Program-made: the position numbers and the translations under genes | Part shown: in pieces, positions 3,917 through 10,191 of the stretch | Numbering within the stretch: the stretch's first letter is position 1 | How the letters are laid out: the number at the start of each line of letters is the position of its first letter | DNA from: Methanolinea sp. UBA477 | GTDB lineage: Archaea > Halobacteriota > Methanomicrobia > Methanomicrobiales > Methanospirillaceae | Length of the DNA: 10,236 nt | Assembly: GCA_002509485.1 (NCBI GenBank) | Contig: DAWO01000086.1 | Location: 1-10,236, forward strand | Reading direction: 5' to 3' | Notes under the pieces: model-generated | The model's database searches: none | The model's input: only the letters and a program-made list of their open reading frames with translations | What the model was told of the DNA's origin: nothing

Positions 3917-6280
3917 CTACAACCTCACATCATTGACATAGCTCACGCCGTCCCCGAGATCGCTCATGTAGATGGCGCTCCGGGAAATCGTGTACAGGGT
4001 ATCCTCGATGTAGAGTGCACGCATCACCTGTGCCTGGTTCGGGGATTGCTCGTCATAGTGTTTCACCTTGCCCCTGAGCGAGAAGCCCTGGTCCGGATTA
4101 ACCGAGAAGACATATGCCCCGCCCCAGGCGTTTCTCCGAAGGATATTAGACGTCCTTATCGACGATTTCTCATAGGTACCGGTCAGGTGCAGGGGCAGGA
4201 CGAGGATGTCCTTCTCCTTATCGAAGAGGAACGCCTTCTGGTCGTTGAGCACTTCCGAGGTGCTCCCGGCCTCGCCGAGTTCAACGCTGTCGACCAGGCC
4301 AGGATGTTCGATATCTGATACGTCGAAGAGCGAGAGCTTGACCGATCCCCATGACGCGGTCTTTCCCACACCGATGATGTGCGAGGAATCGTACGGGTGC
4401 AGGTAGTCCGAATAGCCGGGGAGCTTGAGCATCCCGGCAAGGACCGGTTCTGCAGGATTTGAGAGATCGATCACGAAGAACGGGTCGGTCTCGCGGAACG
4501 TGACCATGTAGAGCCGATCGCCCATGAAGCGGGTGGCATAGATCCGTTCGTCAGGGGCGATCCCTGTCACTGCCCCGAGCGGATCAAGTCGGCTGTCGAG
4601 TACGGTGACGGTGCTGGATTGTGTCATGCCCCTGCTTCCGGATTCGGTGACGGTCGTCGCGAGCCTGAGGTTGCCTCCGTACTCGTCCATCGCGTACTGG
4701 TTGAGGAGCGTGCCTTCGACCTCGCCCGCGGAATCGAACCGGATGGCTCCGTCGTTCAGCGCAAACGAGTAGATCGCGGTCCGGTCGGTTGCGCTCCCGC
4801 TGACAACCCGGCCCTCTGTGTCGACATGCCGAAGTGGCGGTTCCTCGCTCATGAAGCGGACGCCGATATACAGGTGTGTCGGCGAGGCATAGATGGTCCC
4901 GGCCGTTCCGACAAGGAACGTCCTGGCCCTCACGGGGGCATCGGACCCGAGGCTCACCGACCCGATCGTGGTGAAGGCGAAGGCCCTGTCCCTCCCTTCG
5001 ACCGAGTAGGCAACAGGGGTGAACGTGCCTCTCTCGCCGTCATGGATCTCGGGGAACGCGATATCGGGGGAATCCGGGTCGACCGGGGTCGACGCGAGGA
5101 AATAGAGCCACTCCCCGATCAACCGGGAGTCGGTGTATTTCCCGTCGATCACGACCTCCCGCTCGAGGGTCGGGGCCGACGGGTCCTCCACCGAGAAGAT
5201 GTATATGATCGTCTTCTCGCTGTACCCGGGAGAACCGACACGCCCACCTGGTTCGCACCGCCAGTACTCCGGCGGGCGGTAGTCCCTGCAGATCAATGCG
5301 ACCCGGTCGCTGTACAGGTAGAGGGATACCGGGTTCCCGGAGAATCCTGTCGTCGAGACGATATTGGCGGAATCTGCCGGGTAGGCCCGGACGATGTGGA
5401 GTGCGTTGCCCGAGACGACATAGATGAAGGTGCCGTCGGTCTTGACGATATCAGCCTCGTCCACGTCCTTCACCTGGACGTTCGTCCTGGAGTACTCCCG
5501 TCCCGCCACGTATTGCGTGTTCGGGTATCCCGCGGCATACGTGGGTGCCATGGTCGGTACAGGCGTGGAGACCATGGTTGGTGCGTACCCCGCTCCTCCA
5601 CTACCGCCCCCCCCATGGAAGGTTCCCGTCACACCCGAGAACTCCCCTGACTGGGTTTTTGCGGTCGGTGCGAAGGACGCGGAGACCACCTCGATGAGCA
5701 TCTCGTCGTCGCCCGCCGGGAGATTCGTGGTTCCGGTGATCGCGAACCTATCGCCGACAAAGTGGTTCCCGACCGGATCTATCGTGATGAAGAATCCACC
5801 ATCATGGTTCTGTTGGTACTGCGACCCGGGAGTGCCCTGCATGGGAATCACTCCCCCCTCGGGTGCGGAGAGGATGTTGAATATCGCGGTGGCGGAGACA
5901 TCGTGCGTGATTGCCGTGACCTTCACGATATACTCGTCAGGCTTGAAACTGGCGGTATCAACGTTGTAATGCCAGGAACGCGCCCCTGGTTCCAGCGGGG
6001 CCAGGGATGACGCCGGCACCTGGATCGCAACCACACCTGCAGCAGTCTCTGTCGCAGTCTCCCTGTGGGTTTTGATAAACTCCCTCGCGCCATCCACCGA
6101 CGAGATCTCCCTGATACCCCCGGGAAGAGACGTGTGGTCGCTTTTTCCGAAGGGATCCGGCACAGGCAGCGCTCCTGTCCCGGGCGAGAGGACCTGGAGT
6201 CCTGCCAGGAGTGCGACGGCAATCATGATCCCGATCACGACACCGCCTGCGAGTATGATACCCTCCCTCCTGAATGTCAT
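3917..6280 (-). CDS. Exported beta-propeller protein (PF09826 type) with S-layer-type half-modules
   Basis: 787 residues. Residues 9-32 form a hydrophobic signal or anchor segment. Residues about 81-138 (VDTASFKPDEYIVKVTAI, ATAIFNIL) match the C-terminal half, and 164-221 (ITIDPVGNHFVGD, ITGTTNLPAG, SGEFSGVTGT) the N-terminal half, of a surface module that occurs three times in the protein encoded at 7274-8473. A Gly/Pro/Thr-rich linker (222-262) leads into the secreted beta-propeller domain (about 266-787), opened by its signature TNVQVKDVDEADIVKTDG at 266-283 and running through repeated propeller blades (for example ERIYATRFMGDRLYMVTFRE, FFVIDLSNPAEPVLAGMLKL). The family is found in methanogens and some bacteria; its ligand is unknown and it is thought to act outside the cell. 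No C-terminal sorting signal is seen. The ATG follows a GGTGATC ribosome site after 4 bases, and a T7 terminator follows the stop. Confidence 0.88.
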   Translation of the reverse strand: MTFRREGIILAGGVVIGIMIAVALLAGLQVLSPGTGALPVPDPFGKSDHTSLPGGIREISSVDGAREFIKTHRETATETAAGVVAIQVPASSLAPLEPGARSWHYNVDTASFKPDEYIVKVTAITHDVSATAIFNILSAPEGGVIPMQGTPGSQYQQNHDGGFFITIDPVGNHFVGDRFAITGTTNLPAGDDEMLIEVVSASFAPTAKTQSGEFSGVTGTFHGGGGSGGAGYAPTMVSTPVPTMAPTYAAGYPNTQYVAGREYSRTNVQVKDVDEADIVKTDGTFIYVVSGNALHIVRAYPADSANIVSTTGFSGNPVSLYLYSDRVALICRDYRPPEYWRCEPGGRVGSPGYSEKTIIYIFSVEDPSAPTLEREVVIDGKYTDSRLIGEWLYFLASTPVDPDSPDIAFPEIHDGERGTFTPVAYSVEGRDRAFAFTTIGSVSLGSDAPVRARTFLVGTAGTIYASPTHLYIGVRFMSEEPPLRHVDTEGRVVSGSATDRTAIYSFALNDGAIRFDSAGEVEGTLLNQYAMDEYGGNLRLATTVTESGSRGMTQSSTVTVLDSRLDPLGAVTGIAPDERIYATRFMGDRLYMVTFRETDPFFVIDLSNPAEPVLAGMLKLPGYSDYLHPYDSSHIIGVGKTASWGSVKLSLFDVSDIEHPGLVDSVELGEAGSTSEVLNDQKAFLFDKEKDILVLPLHLTGTYEKSSIRTSNILRRNAWGGAYVFSVNPDQGFSLRGKVKHYDEQSPNQAQVMRALYIEDTLYTISRSAIYMSDLGDGVSYVNDVRL

Positions 6281-6290
6281 GCGGGATCAC
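6273..6290 (-). promoter_or_regulatory. Ribosome binding site of the beta-propeller gene
   Basis: GGGGTGATC lies 4 bases before the ATG at 6280. It matches the anti-Shine-Dalgarno of archaeal 16S rRNA (complement of AUCACCUCC) and fixes this start. Confidence 0.6.
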
Positions 6291-6400
6291 CCCAAAAGCG
6301 GGTATCGGTGCAGATCGATTTGAGATTGCAACAGGAGATGCCAAAGATCCGGTTCGGGCCGGATGAGGACCTGTCAGGGGGGACCGGGCAGAACGGATTG

Positions 6401-6431
6401 CCTGCCGTCCCGGTCCCTGGAACCCGGCAGG
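6401..6431 (-). repeat. Inverted repeat between regulator and beta-propeller genes
   Basis: CCTGCCG (6401-6407) and CGGCAGG (6425-6431) form perfect 7-bp arms, and the inner sequence (GGTCC...GGAACC on the plus strand) can extend the stem. It begins 15 bases after the stop of the Xre-type gene on the minus strand. No T run follows, so it may be an RNA processing or stability element, an operator, or a weak terminator. The rest of the 166-base gap shows no clear TATA box. Confidence 0.45.
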
Positions 6432-6446
6432 GAAGCGCGCCTCTCT

Positions 6447-6674
6447 TCACAGGTCATCACCCGCTTCAGGCCCGTCTATCTCTCTTTCGTACGTGAATAC
6501 GTCGTCGATTCCGACCCCGAAGACATCCGCAATCCGGTATGCCAGTTTCAGGGATGGGTAATATTTCCCCTTCTCCAGGGATATGATGGTATTTCGTGTC
6601 ACTCCAATCAACTCCGCGAGCTTCTCCTGCGTCATCTCTCTCTCGGCCCGAAGGACCCGTATCCTGTTCTTCAT
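6447..6674 (-). CDS. Small Xre/Cro-type helix-turn-helix regulator
   Basis: 75 residues, essentially one HTH_3 (Cro/C1) domain: KNRIRVLRAEREMTQEKLAE (2-21), then the recognition region IGVTRNTIISLEKGKYYPSL (23-42) and the closing helices LAYRIADVFGVGIDDVF. Proteins of this size and sequence (YgzD-like) are common in bacteria and archaea and very often sit beside a DUF2178 or similar small membrane protein, as here (21 bases after 6696). The short acidic tail (EIDGPEAGDDL) carries no sensor domain, so the signal, if any, may come through the membrane partner; this is inference. No good ribosome site precedes the ATG at 6674, which suggests translation coupled to the gene before it. Likely targets are its own operon and perhaps the surface genes around it. 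Confidence 0.88.
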   Translation of the reverse strand: MKNRIRVLRAEREMTQEKLAELIGVTRNTIISLEKGKYYPSLKLAYRIADVFGVGIDDVFTYEREIDGPEAGDDL

Positions 6675-6695
6675 GACGTCTTCGCGATTGTTTTT

Positions 6696-7274
6696 CTAGT
6701 ATTTCCTGGCATAATACAGGTAGAATGCCCCAAACGTTGCGATGAGGGTGATGAGGCAGTACAGGATCGTCCGTGCGACTATCGCGCTCTCGTTGTACTG
6801 CCGCAGGCCCTCCTGCCAGAAGGCGGCATATGCCGCGGCCTCGGTCTCGTTCATGGCATCAATGTTTTTGATCTCGATCGAACTGATGACGTCCCCCGGC
6901 ATGCCGGTGTTCCCGCCCCTGGAGATCGCCATCGAGAGCGACCGTGTCCCGTCGTCGTTCACCGTTACCTTTCCGCTGATGGTGGGTGCGAGCGGGGTGG
7001 AGAAGGCATACGACGAGAAGACGACCACCCCGATCACTCCGAGTACGAGGAGGACCTCGATAGTCCGGAGCGATGCCTTCGACTTGATGCGCATGGTACG
7101 CTCATCCGACATAACGCCCTTCACCTGCTGGCGGCACGCGAGGATGACGACGACACCGAGCGGGATGGCGATGACCGGGACGAGCAGGGCGCCGGCCGCG
7201 ATCGCCCACCCGACCATCGCTGCGACAAGCGAGACGGTGAGAAGGATGCAGACCAGGTAGACGGCCCGTTTCAT
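6696..7274 (-). CDS. DUF2178-like integral membrane protein
   Basis: 192 residues. Hydrophobic segments at about 4-22, 26-47, 70-88 and 167-187 give four membrane spans. The cytoplasmic loop between spans 2 and 3 carries QVKGVMSDERTMRIKSKASL (50-69), the DERTxRIxxKAS signature of DUF2178 (PF09946). Unlike the compact family members, an outside loop of about 78 residues (89-166) separates spans 3 and 4; it is polar, with sequons NET at 142 and NES at 161. The start ATG overlaps the TGA of the preceding surface-protein gene by one base (TGATG), so translation is coupled, and the Xre-type regulator follows. The function of DUF2178 proteins is unknown; a sensor or anti-regulator partner for the adjacent regulator is a reasonable guess from conserved neighbourhood, not shown here. 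Confidence 0.8.
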   Translation of the reverse strand: MKRAVYLVCILLTVSLVAAMVGWAIAAGALLVPVIAIPLGVVVILACRQQVKGVMSDERTMRIKSKASLRTIEVLLVLGVIGVVVFSSYAFSTPLAPTISGKVTVNDDGTRSLSMAISRGGNTGMPGDVISSIEIKNIDAMNETEAAAYAAFWQEGLRQYNESAIVARTILYCLITLIATFGAFYLYYARKY

Positions 7275-8473
7275 CAGGCATCCCCCCGGACGGTGAAGCG
7301 GGTGGTGCAGGACACGTCACCGGGCCCGATCCTCGTCGTCTCATCATTCATCTCCAGGTTGGCGACCTTCAATTCATACTCCCCCCGCGGCAGGTGAAAG
7401 GTATCGAAGTCCATCGACCAGAGGTTGGCGCCGGCAGCCCCCTGCACAACAACCGCCGTCCCGGTCACCCCGGCAAACACCCCGCCCCGGGCCCTGCCTT
7501 CCGGGTATACGACAAAGCTGTACCCACTGCTGACTGCGGGGGTGATCTCCACCACCAGTTCCTCTCCCGGAGAGAGACTGCTCGTCCCGGTAACTGTGAC
7601 CCGCGTGTTTTCCCGGATGTCAGGGATGGTATCGATGGTGATGTACCGGGCCGGTGTCGGAGCCGCTTTCGGTGCAGAGGCAGAAAGACGGAATTCAACG
7701 CTATCCCATGTCCGGTTTTTTAAAGGCTCCCCTGGAAAACCGTCGCGCGTAATGTTTACGAGGTAGCACCCCGCAGATATCCCCGCTGAGTCGATTGAAA
7801 ACGACCACCGGTTGATCCCTGATATGCCTCCTGTCACCACGGTGATTCCTCTGGGTAGTCGACCTGTAAAAACAGGAGTGCCGCCTTCAGATCCCGGAGA
7901 TTGGGCCGGATCTACCCTCCAGAGCAGCTCGGTGCCTGGTCCCAGGTTCGTTACGCCACTCACATCGATACGTTCGCCGGGAACCCTCTCGCCGATCCGG
8001 TTAGCCCGGAGGAAGGGGGAGGGGGAGCCGCGATCGCCGGATGCCGGCACTTCAGGGAGTGTAAAGGGCGCGGTGACCGATACCCTGCCCGGGACTGCAG
8101 TCCTGTTGTTGCCAGAGAGATCAACGCTGGATACCCTCACCATGTATGTACCAGGTGGAAGCGGGGATACATTAACGGCCGCCTTCCAGGTGTTGCGACC
8201 ACCGCTTCCCGGCAGCACCGATGCAAGAGACGTTGCCTTTTCCCCTCCCGGGAAACCGTCGGTCACGTTCACGAGGAGGAACGTATTCACCCCCAGGTTG
8301 GTCGTTCCGGTGAGCACCAGCATACCGTTCTCGTCGATCTCCCCGTCGCCGAAGGGATCGATGGTGATCGAGGGGATGAAATAGAAGGAACCTGTCAGGA
8401 GAATCCCCAGTCCCATGACCACGAGTATCGTCGCGGCAATGATTCCTGCAAAGAGGAGCGGTGTCTTCTTCAT
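7274..8473 (-). CDS. Surface protein with three tandem S-layer-type modules
   Basis: 399 residues. Residues 1-30 (MKK then a hydrophobic stretch) are a signal or anchor sequence. The rest is three diverged copies of one beta-rich module: about 36-140 (ITIDPFGD, LVLTGTTNLG, TWKAAVNVSPLPPGTYMVRV), 160-264 (IDVSGVTNLGPGTELLWRV, RWSFSIDSAGISAGCYLVNI) and 277-396 (ITIDTIPD, VTVTGTSSLSPGEELVVEI, LWSMDFDTFHLPRGEYELKV). The same module occurs in Methanomicrobiales S-layer-like proteins and, in split form, in the propeller protein encoded at 3917-6280. N-glycosylation sequons are present (NVT at 69, NRT at 123 and 253, NIT at 240). No C-terminal sorting motif or membrane segment is visible, so anchoring would be by the N-terminus. 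It overlaps a possible upstream leader ORF (ATGA) and the downstream membrane gene (TGATG). Probable cell-envelope role; exact function unknown. Confidence 0.85.
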   Translation of the reverse strand: MKKTPLLFAGIIAATILVVMGLGILLTGSFYFIPSITIDPFGDGEIDENGMLVLTGTTNLGVNTFLLVNVTDGFPGGEKATSLASVLPGSGGRNTWKAAVNVSPLPPGTYMVRVSSVDLSGNNRTAVPGRVSVTAPFTLPEVPASGDRGSPSPFLRANRIGERVPGERIDVSGVTNLGPGTELLWRVDPAQSPGSEGGTPVFTGRLPRGITVVTGGISGINRWSFSIDSAGISAGCYLVNITRDGFPGEPLKNRTWDSVEFRLSASAPKAAPTPARYITIDTIPDIRENTRVTVTGTSSLSPGEELVVEITPAVSSGYSFVVYPEGRARGGVFAGVTGTAVVVQGAAGANLWSMDFDTFHLPRGEYELKVANLEMNDETTRIGPGDVSCTTRFTVRGDA

Positions 8474-8532
8474 AAGACCTCGAGCACGGATATTGTTGGA
8501 TATTCTGCATTTTTTTGTATTTTGAATTTCAT
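8470..8532 (-). CDS. Possible 20-residue leader peptide coupled to the surface-protein gene
   Basis: A 20-codon frame starts at the ATG at 8530-8532 (MKFKIQKNAE...) and its TGA overlaps the ATG of the surface-protein gene (ATGA arrangement). A strong GGAGG ribosome site (8542-8546) sits 9 bases before this ATG, whereas the larger gene has only GAGGT 3 bases before its own start, which is too close. The layout suggests ribosomes load at the short ORF and pass to the larger one. No match to a known peptide is recognised. The frame stays open upstream to 8715, and an ATG at 8559 is an alternative start, so this could also be chance. Confidence 0.4.
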   Translation of the reverse strand: MKFKIQKNAEYPTISVLEVL

Positions 8533-8589
8533 CTCCGGTATCCTCCCGACATTCCCCATGCGGGCATATGCACCATAATCACATTTCTG

Positions 8590-8599
8590 CAATGCATTG
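8590..8599. repeat. 10-bp palindrome CAATGCATTG
   Basis: A perfect palindrome at the predicted transcription start of the surface cluster, downstream of the TATA-like TTTATACT. Its position would suit an operator; function is inferred from position only. Confidence 0.3.
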
Positions 8600-8611
8600 T
8601 ATACTGTGCAT

Positions 8612-8625
8612 AAAGTATAAACTTT
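8612..8625 (-). promoter_or_regulatory. TATA-like box of the surface cluster inside an inverted repeat
   Basis: On the minus strand AAAGT-TTAT-ACTTT contains TTTATACT (8613-8620). As a TATA box it would start transcription near 8590, giving a leader of about 58 bases before the short ORF at 8532 and 117 before the surface-protein gene. The AAAGT/ACTTT arms make the element symmetrical, so a bound dimer could compete with TBP. A second TATA-like sequence lies at about 8637-8646. Confidence 0.35.
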
Positions 8626-8713
8626 TTGGCATATTGCATTATATTTTGTGCAAAAATGATCCACATGCAATACCCAGCGGACAATCCCGCCTGTCCCTGG
8701 CTGCCTGAAAGTC

Positions 8714-8719
8714 AAAAAA
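8714..8719 (-). terminator. T6 run downstream of the peroxiredoxin gene
   Basis: Six T residues on the minus strand, about 170 bases past the peroxiredoxin stop. It is the first clear T run in that direction, so the transcript could end here rather than run into the surface cluster. Weak because of the distance. Confidence 0.25.
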
Positions 8720-8892
8720 TGGCGAAAATGTGCTGGAGAGCGTTGATGATCCGGAAATACCCAACATGGAGGATCAAAATCGCTATGCGCGTTAACGGCC
8801 GCTCTGCCTCGAAAAGCCGGAACTATGGAACGCGAGAACGCGATGTCGTACCCCTCACGGGATGATCTTCTCCCGGGGGTTATCGCCTGTCT

Positions 8893-9372
8893 TTATAGCG
8901 ATCGCTCGATAACCGTGATCACTTCCCTGATATCGGGAACGCTGTGTATCGGGTACACCTTCACAAAGGCCACCTTCTGGTTTTTATCAACAATCACGTT
9001 CGCCCTCTCGGAAAACCCGTTGAACTCCCGGAAGAGGCCATACATCCTGGCCACGGCCCCGTGCGGCCAGAAATCTGCAAGAAGAGGCGTCTCGCTGATG
9101 CCGATCTGCCTGGCCCATGCCCGCTTGCAGACGTGTGAATCAATACTGATGCCAACGGCTGTTGTACCGAGTGATTCGAGTATTGAGCGGTTATCTTCCA
9201 GGGATTTCATCTGTTCTGCACAGTAATCTGTCCAGGCAAGGGGATGGAACGAGAGAAGAACGTTCTCTCCCATGTGTTCCAGCAGGTCGAACGTCCTGTC
9301 CTGCTGGTCCTTGAGAGAGAAATTCGCTGCATGATCCCCAGGTTGCACTATCCTGGTCGGCGCTTCATTCAT
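8893..9372 (-). CDS. Peroxiredoxin (AhpC/TSA family)
   Basis: 159 residues from the ATG at 9370-9372. It has the thioredoxin-fold peroxiredoxin pattern: GDHAANFSLKDQQD near the N-terminus, then the active-site PxxxTxxC as PLAWTDYC with P44, T48 and peroxidatic C51, and the conserved arginine R123 in SERANVIVD. C82 (DSHVCKRAW) is a possible resolving cysteine. It should reduce hydrogen peroxide or organic peroxides, with electrons from a thioredoxin-like donor, protecting an oxygen-sensitive cell. A frame 17 codons longer starts at 9423, but the TATA box at 9437-9444 would start the mRNA near 9413, inside that extension, so the shorter start with a GAGAGG site upstream is preferred. It is transcribed alone between cofC and the surface cluster. 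Confidence 0.9.
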   Translation of the reverse strand: MNEAPTRIVQPGDHAANFSLKDQQDRTFDLLEHMGENVLLSFHPLAWTDYCAEQMKSLEDNRSILESLGTTAVGISIDSHVCKRAWARQIGISETPLLADFWPHGAVARMYGLFREFNGFSERANVIVDKNQKVAFVKVYPIHSVPDIREVITVIERSL

Positions 9373-9436
9373 ACAGAACTCTTCCTCTCGTTGATCGGAT
9401 ATAACCTCCGCGGTAGTTGGCATTCGATCTGTTCAG

Positions 9437-9444
9437 CTTTTATA
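9437..9444 (-). promoter_or_regulatory. TATA box of the peroxiredoxin gene
   Basis: TATAAAAG on the minus strand is a good archaeal TATA match. Transcription would begin about 9413, 41 bases before the chosen start at 9372 and downstream of the alternative ATG at 9423, so it decides the start. Confidence 0.5.
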
Positions 9445-9479
9445 GCTGGATCTGTATACCGACTCAGTGCCACATACAT

Positions 9480-9495
9480 TTGTCCAGACAAAAAA
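9480..9495 (-). terminator. Small inverted repeat and T6 between cofC and peroxiredoxin genes
   Basis: TTTGTC and GACAAA face each other across two bases, and T6 on the minus strand (9490-9495) falls in one arm. It is the second termination signal after cofC and lies upstream of the peroxiredoxin promoter. Confidence 0.35.
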
Positions 9496-9514
9496 GCATA
9501 ATTGATGGTGAAAA

Positions 9515-9538
9515 TGACAGGAATCTGTGATTCTGTCA
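9515..9538 (-). terminator. Hairpin terminator of cofC
   Basis: TGACAG (9515-9520) pairs with CTGTCA (9533-9538), and AATC (9522-9525) with GATT (9529-9532) around a 3-base loop, with one bulged base at 9521. The 10-bp stem starts 1 base past the cofC stop and is followed on the minus strand by TTTT. Confidence 0.6.
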
Positions 9539-9539
9539 C

Positions 9540-10175
9540 TTATTGCTCCTCCTTCTCCCTCTCCACGCCTACCCGTCCCTTCTCAATCGAGAGATGAAAT
9601 CCGAGTTCTTCCAGGTACCGCCGGCTCTTTCCCCTTCCATGGATAAGCAGTTCGACGAGGTCTTCTTTTTCATCAATGTCGGTGTGAATACGGAACGAAT
9701 CGACAATTTCGCATGACAAAACCCTCTCTTTTGCAATCGCGACGTGTTTTAAAAAACTCGCCTGGTAGTAATCTACCCGGAACAGAGACCCTCTCGAAAG
9801 GAAGATCGCATTTGTCCCACCCCCCCTCCCGGGGACCATGGACATATCCTCGGACGTGGAGACCATGCGCTTCACAGACTCGCCGGTGGCCAGCGGAATA
9901 TCAGCCATGATGATGAGGATCGGGCCGTCCTGCTGGGCAAGGAAGGCATTCAGCGCATCATTCAGCCCAGAAGTGCTGATCAGGACAGGTACGTCGCCGA
10001 AACTGAACGGCTCTGTTGCAAGGATGAGCGGTTGGCATCCCCCGGAGACAACCGCATCCACCACTTCCGATAGCATCATGCCTGCAAACAGATCACGCTC
10101 TTCGGGTTCCAGGACACAGGAAAGCCGGGTCTTTGGGTTTTTGGGCCTGAAGGGGATCACCGCGGTGACAGTCAT
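9540..10175 (-). CDS. cofC: 2-phospho-L-lactate guanylyltransferase (coenzyme F420 biosynthesis)
   Basis: 211 residues. CofC joins GTP and 2-phospho-L-lactate to give lactyl-2-diphospho-5'-guanosine and pyrophosphate, the activated precursor that CofD transfers to Fo in making coenzyme F420, the hydride carrier of methanogenesis; it acts in the cytoplasm. Visible family motifs are VIPFRPKNPKTRLS (6-19), the nucleotide-binding start with its lysines and arginine; LNDAL (71-75); IIMADIPLA (88-96) with the metal-binding aspartate; PGRGGGTNAIFL (115-126); SFLKHVAIAKE (140-150); and DIDEKEDL (166-173). The tail after 180 (GRGKSRRYLEELGF...) is an extension of the kind I recall from Methanomicrobiales CofC proteins. 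A GTG at 10190 is in frame, but it falls inside the GGTGAT ribosome site that serves the ATG at 10175, so 10175 is chosen. A hairpin terminator follows. Confidence 0.92.
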   Translation of the reverse strand: MTVTAVIPFRPKNPKTRLSCVLEPEERDLFAGMMLSEVVDAVVSGGCQPLILATEPFSFGDVPVLISTSGLNDALNAFLAQQDGPILIIMADIPLATGESVKRMVSTSEDMSMVPGRGGGTNAIFLSRGSLFRVDYYQASFLKHVAIAKERVLSCEIVDSFRIHTDIDEKEDLVELLIHGRGKSRRYLEELGFHLSIEKGRVGVEREKEEQ

Positions 10176-10185
10176 CAAATGAAGT

Positions 10186-10191
10186 ATCACC
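10186..10191 (-). promoter_or_regulatory. Ribosome binding site of cofC
   Basis: GGTGAT on the minus strand, 10 bases before the ATG at 10175, matches the 3' end of archaeal 16S rRNA. It overlaps the alternative GTG start and argues against it. The remaining bases to the window edge are too few to show the promoter or an upstream gene. Confidence 0.5.

Larger units (their letters stand above)
8474..8892. other. 419-base intergenic region with promoter and palindromes, no clear gene
   Basis: The part nearest the surface-protein gene holds the leader ORF and its ribosome site. The middle (about 8580-8660) is AT-rich and dense in TATA-like sequences and palindromes, while the part nearest the peroxiredoxin gene is GC-richer and plain. 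It contains an 8-bp tandem repeat GAACGCGA (8828-8843), a CGGGA/TCCCG hairpin (8858-8875) and a minus-strand T6 (8714-8719) that could end the peroxiredoxin transcript. A plus-strand frame at 8626-8865 (79 codons, Cys/Met/Trp-rich) and a minus-strand frame at 8470-8715 are open but look like chance. Confidence 0.5.

Noticed and set aside
2248..4330. A 13-base match (ACGTCGAAGAGCG) between about 2249 and 4319 suggested a repeat.
   Set aside because: One match of this length is expected about once by chance in a window this size, and the flanks do not match.
4619..5650. 343-codon plus-strand ORF.
   Set aside because: Antisense to the beta-propeller gene; long antisense frames are expected in GC-rich coding DNA, and its sequence (Arg/Gly/Asp/Val-rich) has no domain character.
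6363..7397. 344-codon plus-strand ORF.
   Set aside because: Antisense across the regulator and membrane-protein genes, which both have clear family signatures on the minus strand; low-complexity Arg/Asp composition.
7812..8578. Plus-strand ORFs of 190 and 225 codons.
   Set aside because: Both are antisense shadows of the three-module surface protein, which has a signal peptide, repeats and ordered gene overlaps.
8626..8865. 79-codon plus-strand ORF in the 419-base intergenic region.
   Set aside because: Cys/Trp/Met-rich, no ribosome site, no family resemblance, and it runs toward the 3' end of the peroxiredoxin gene. Could not be supported.
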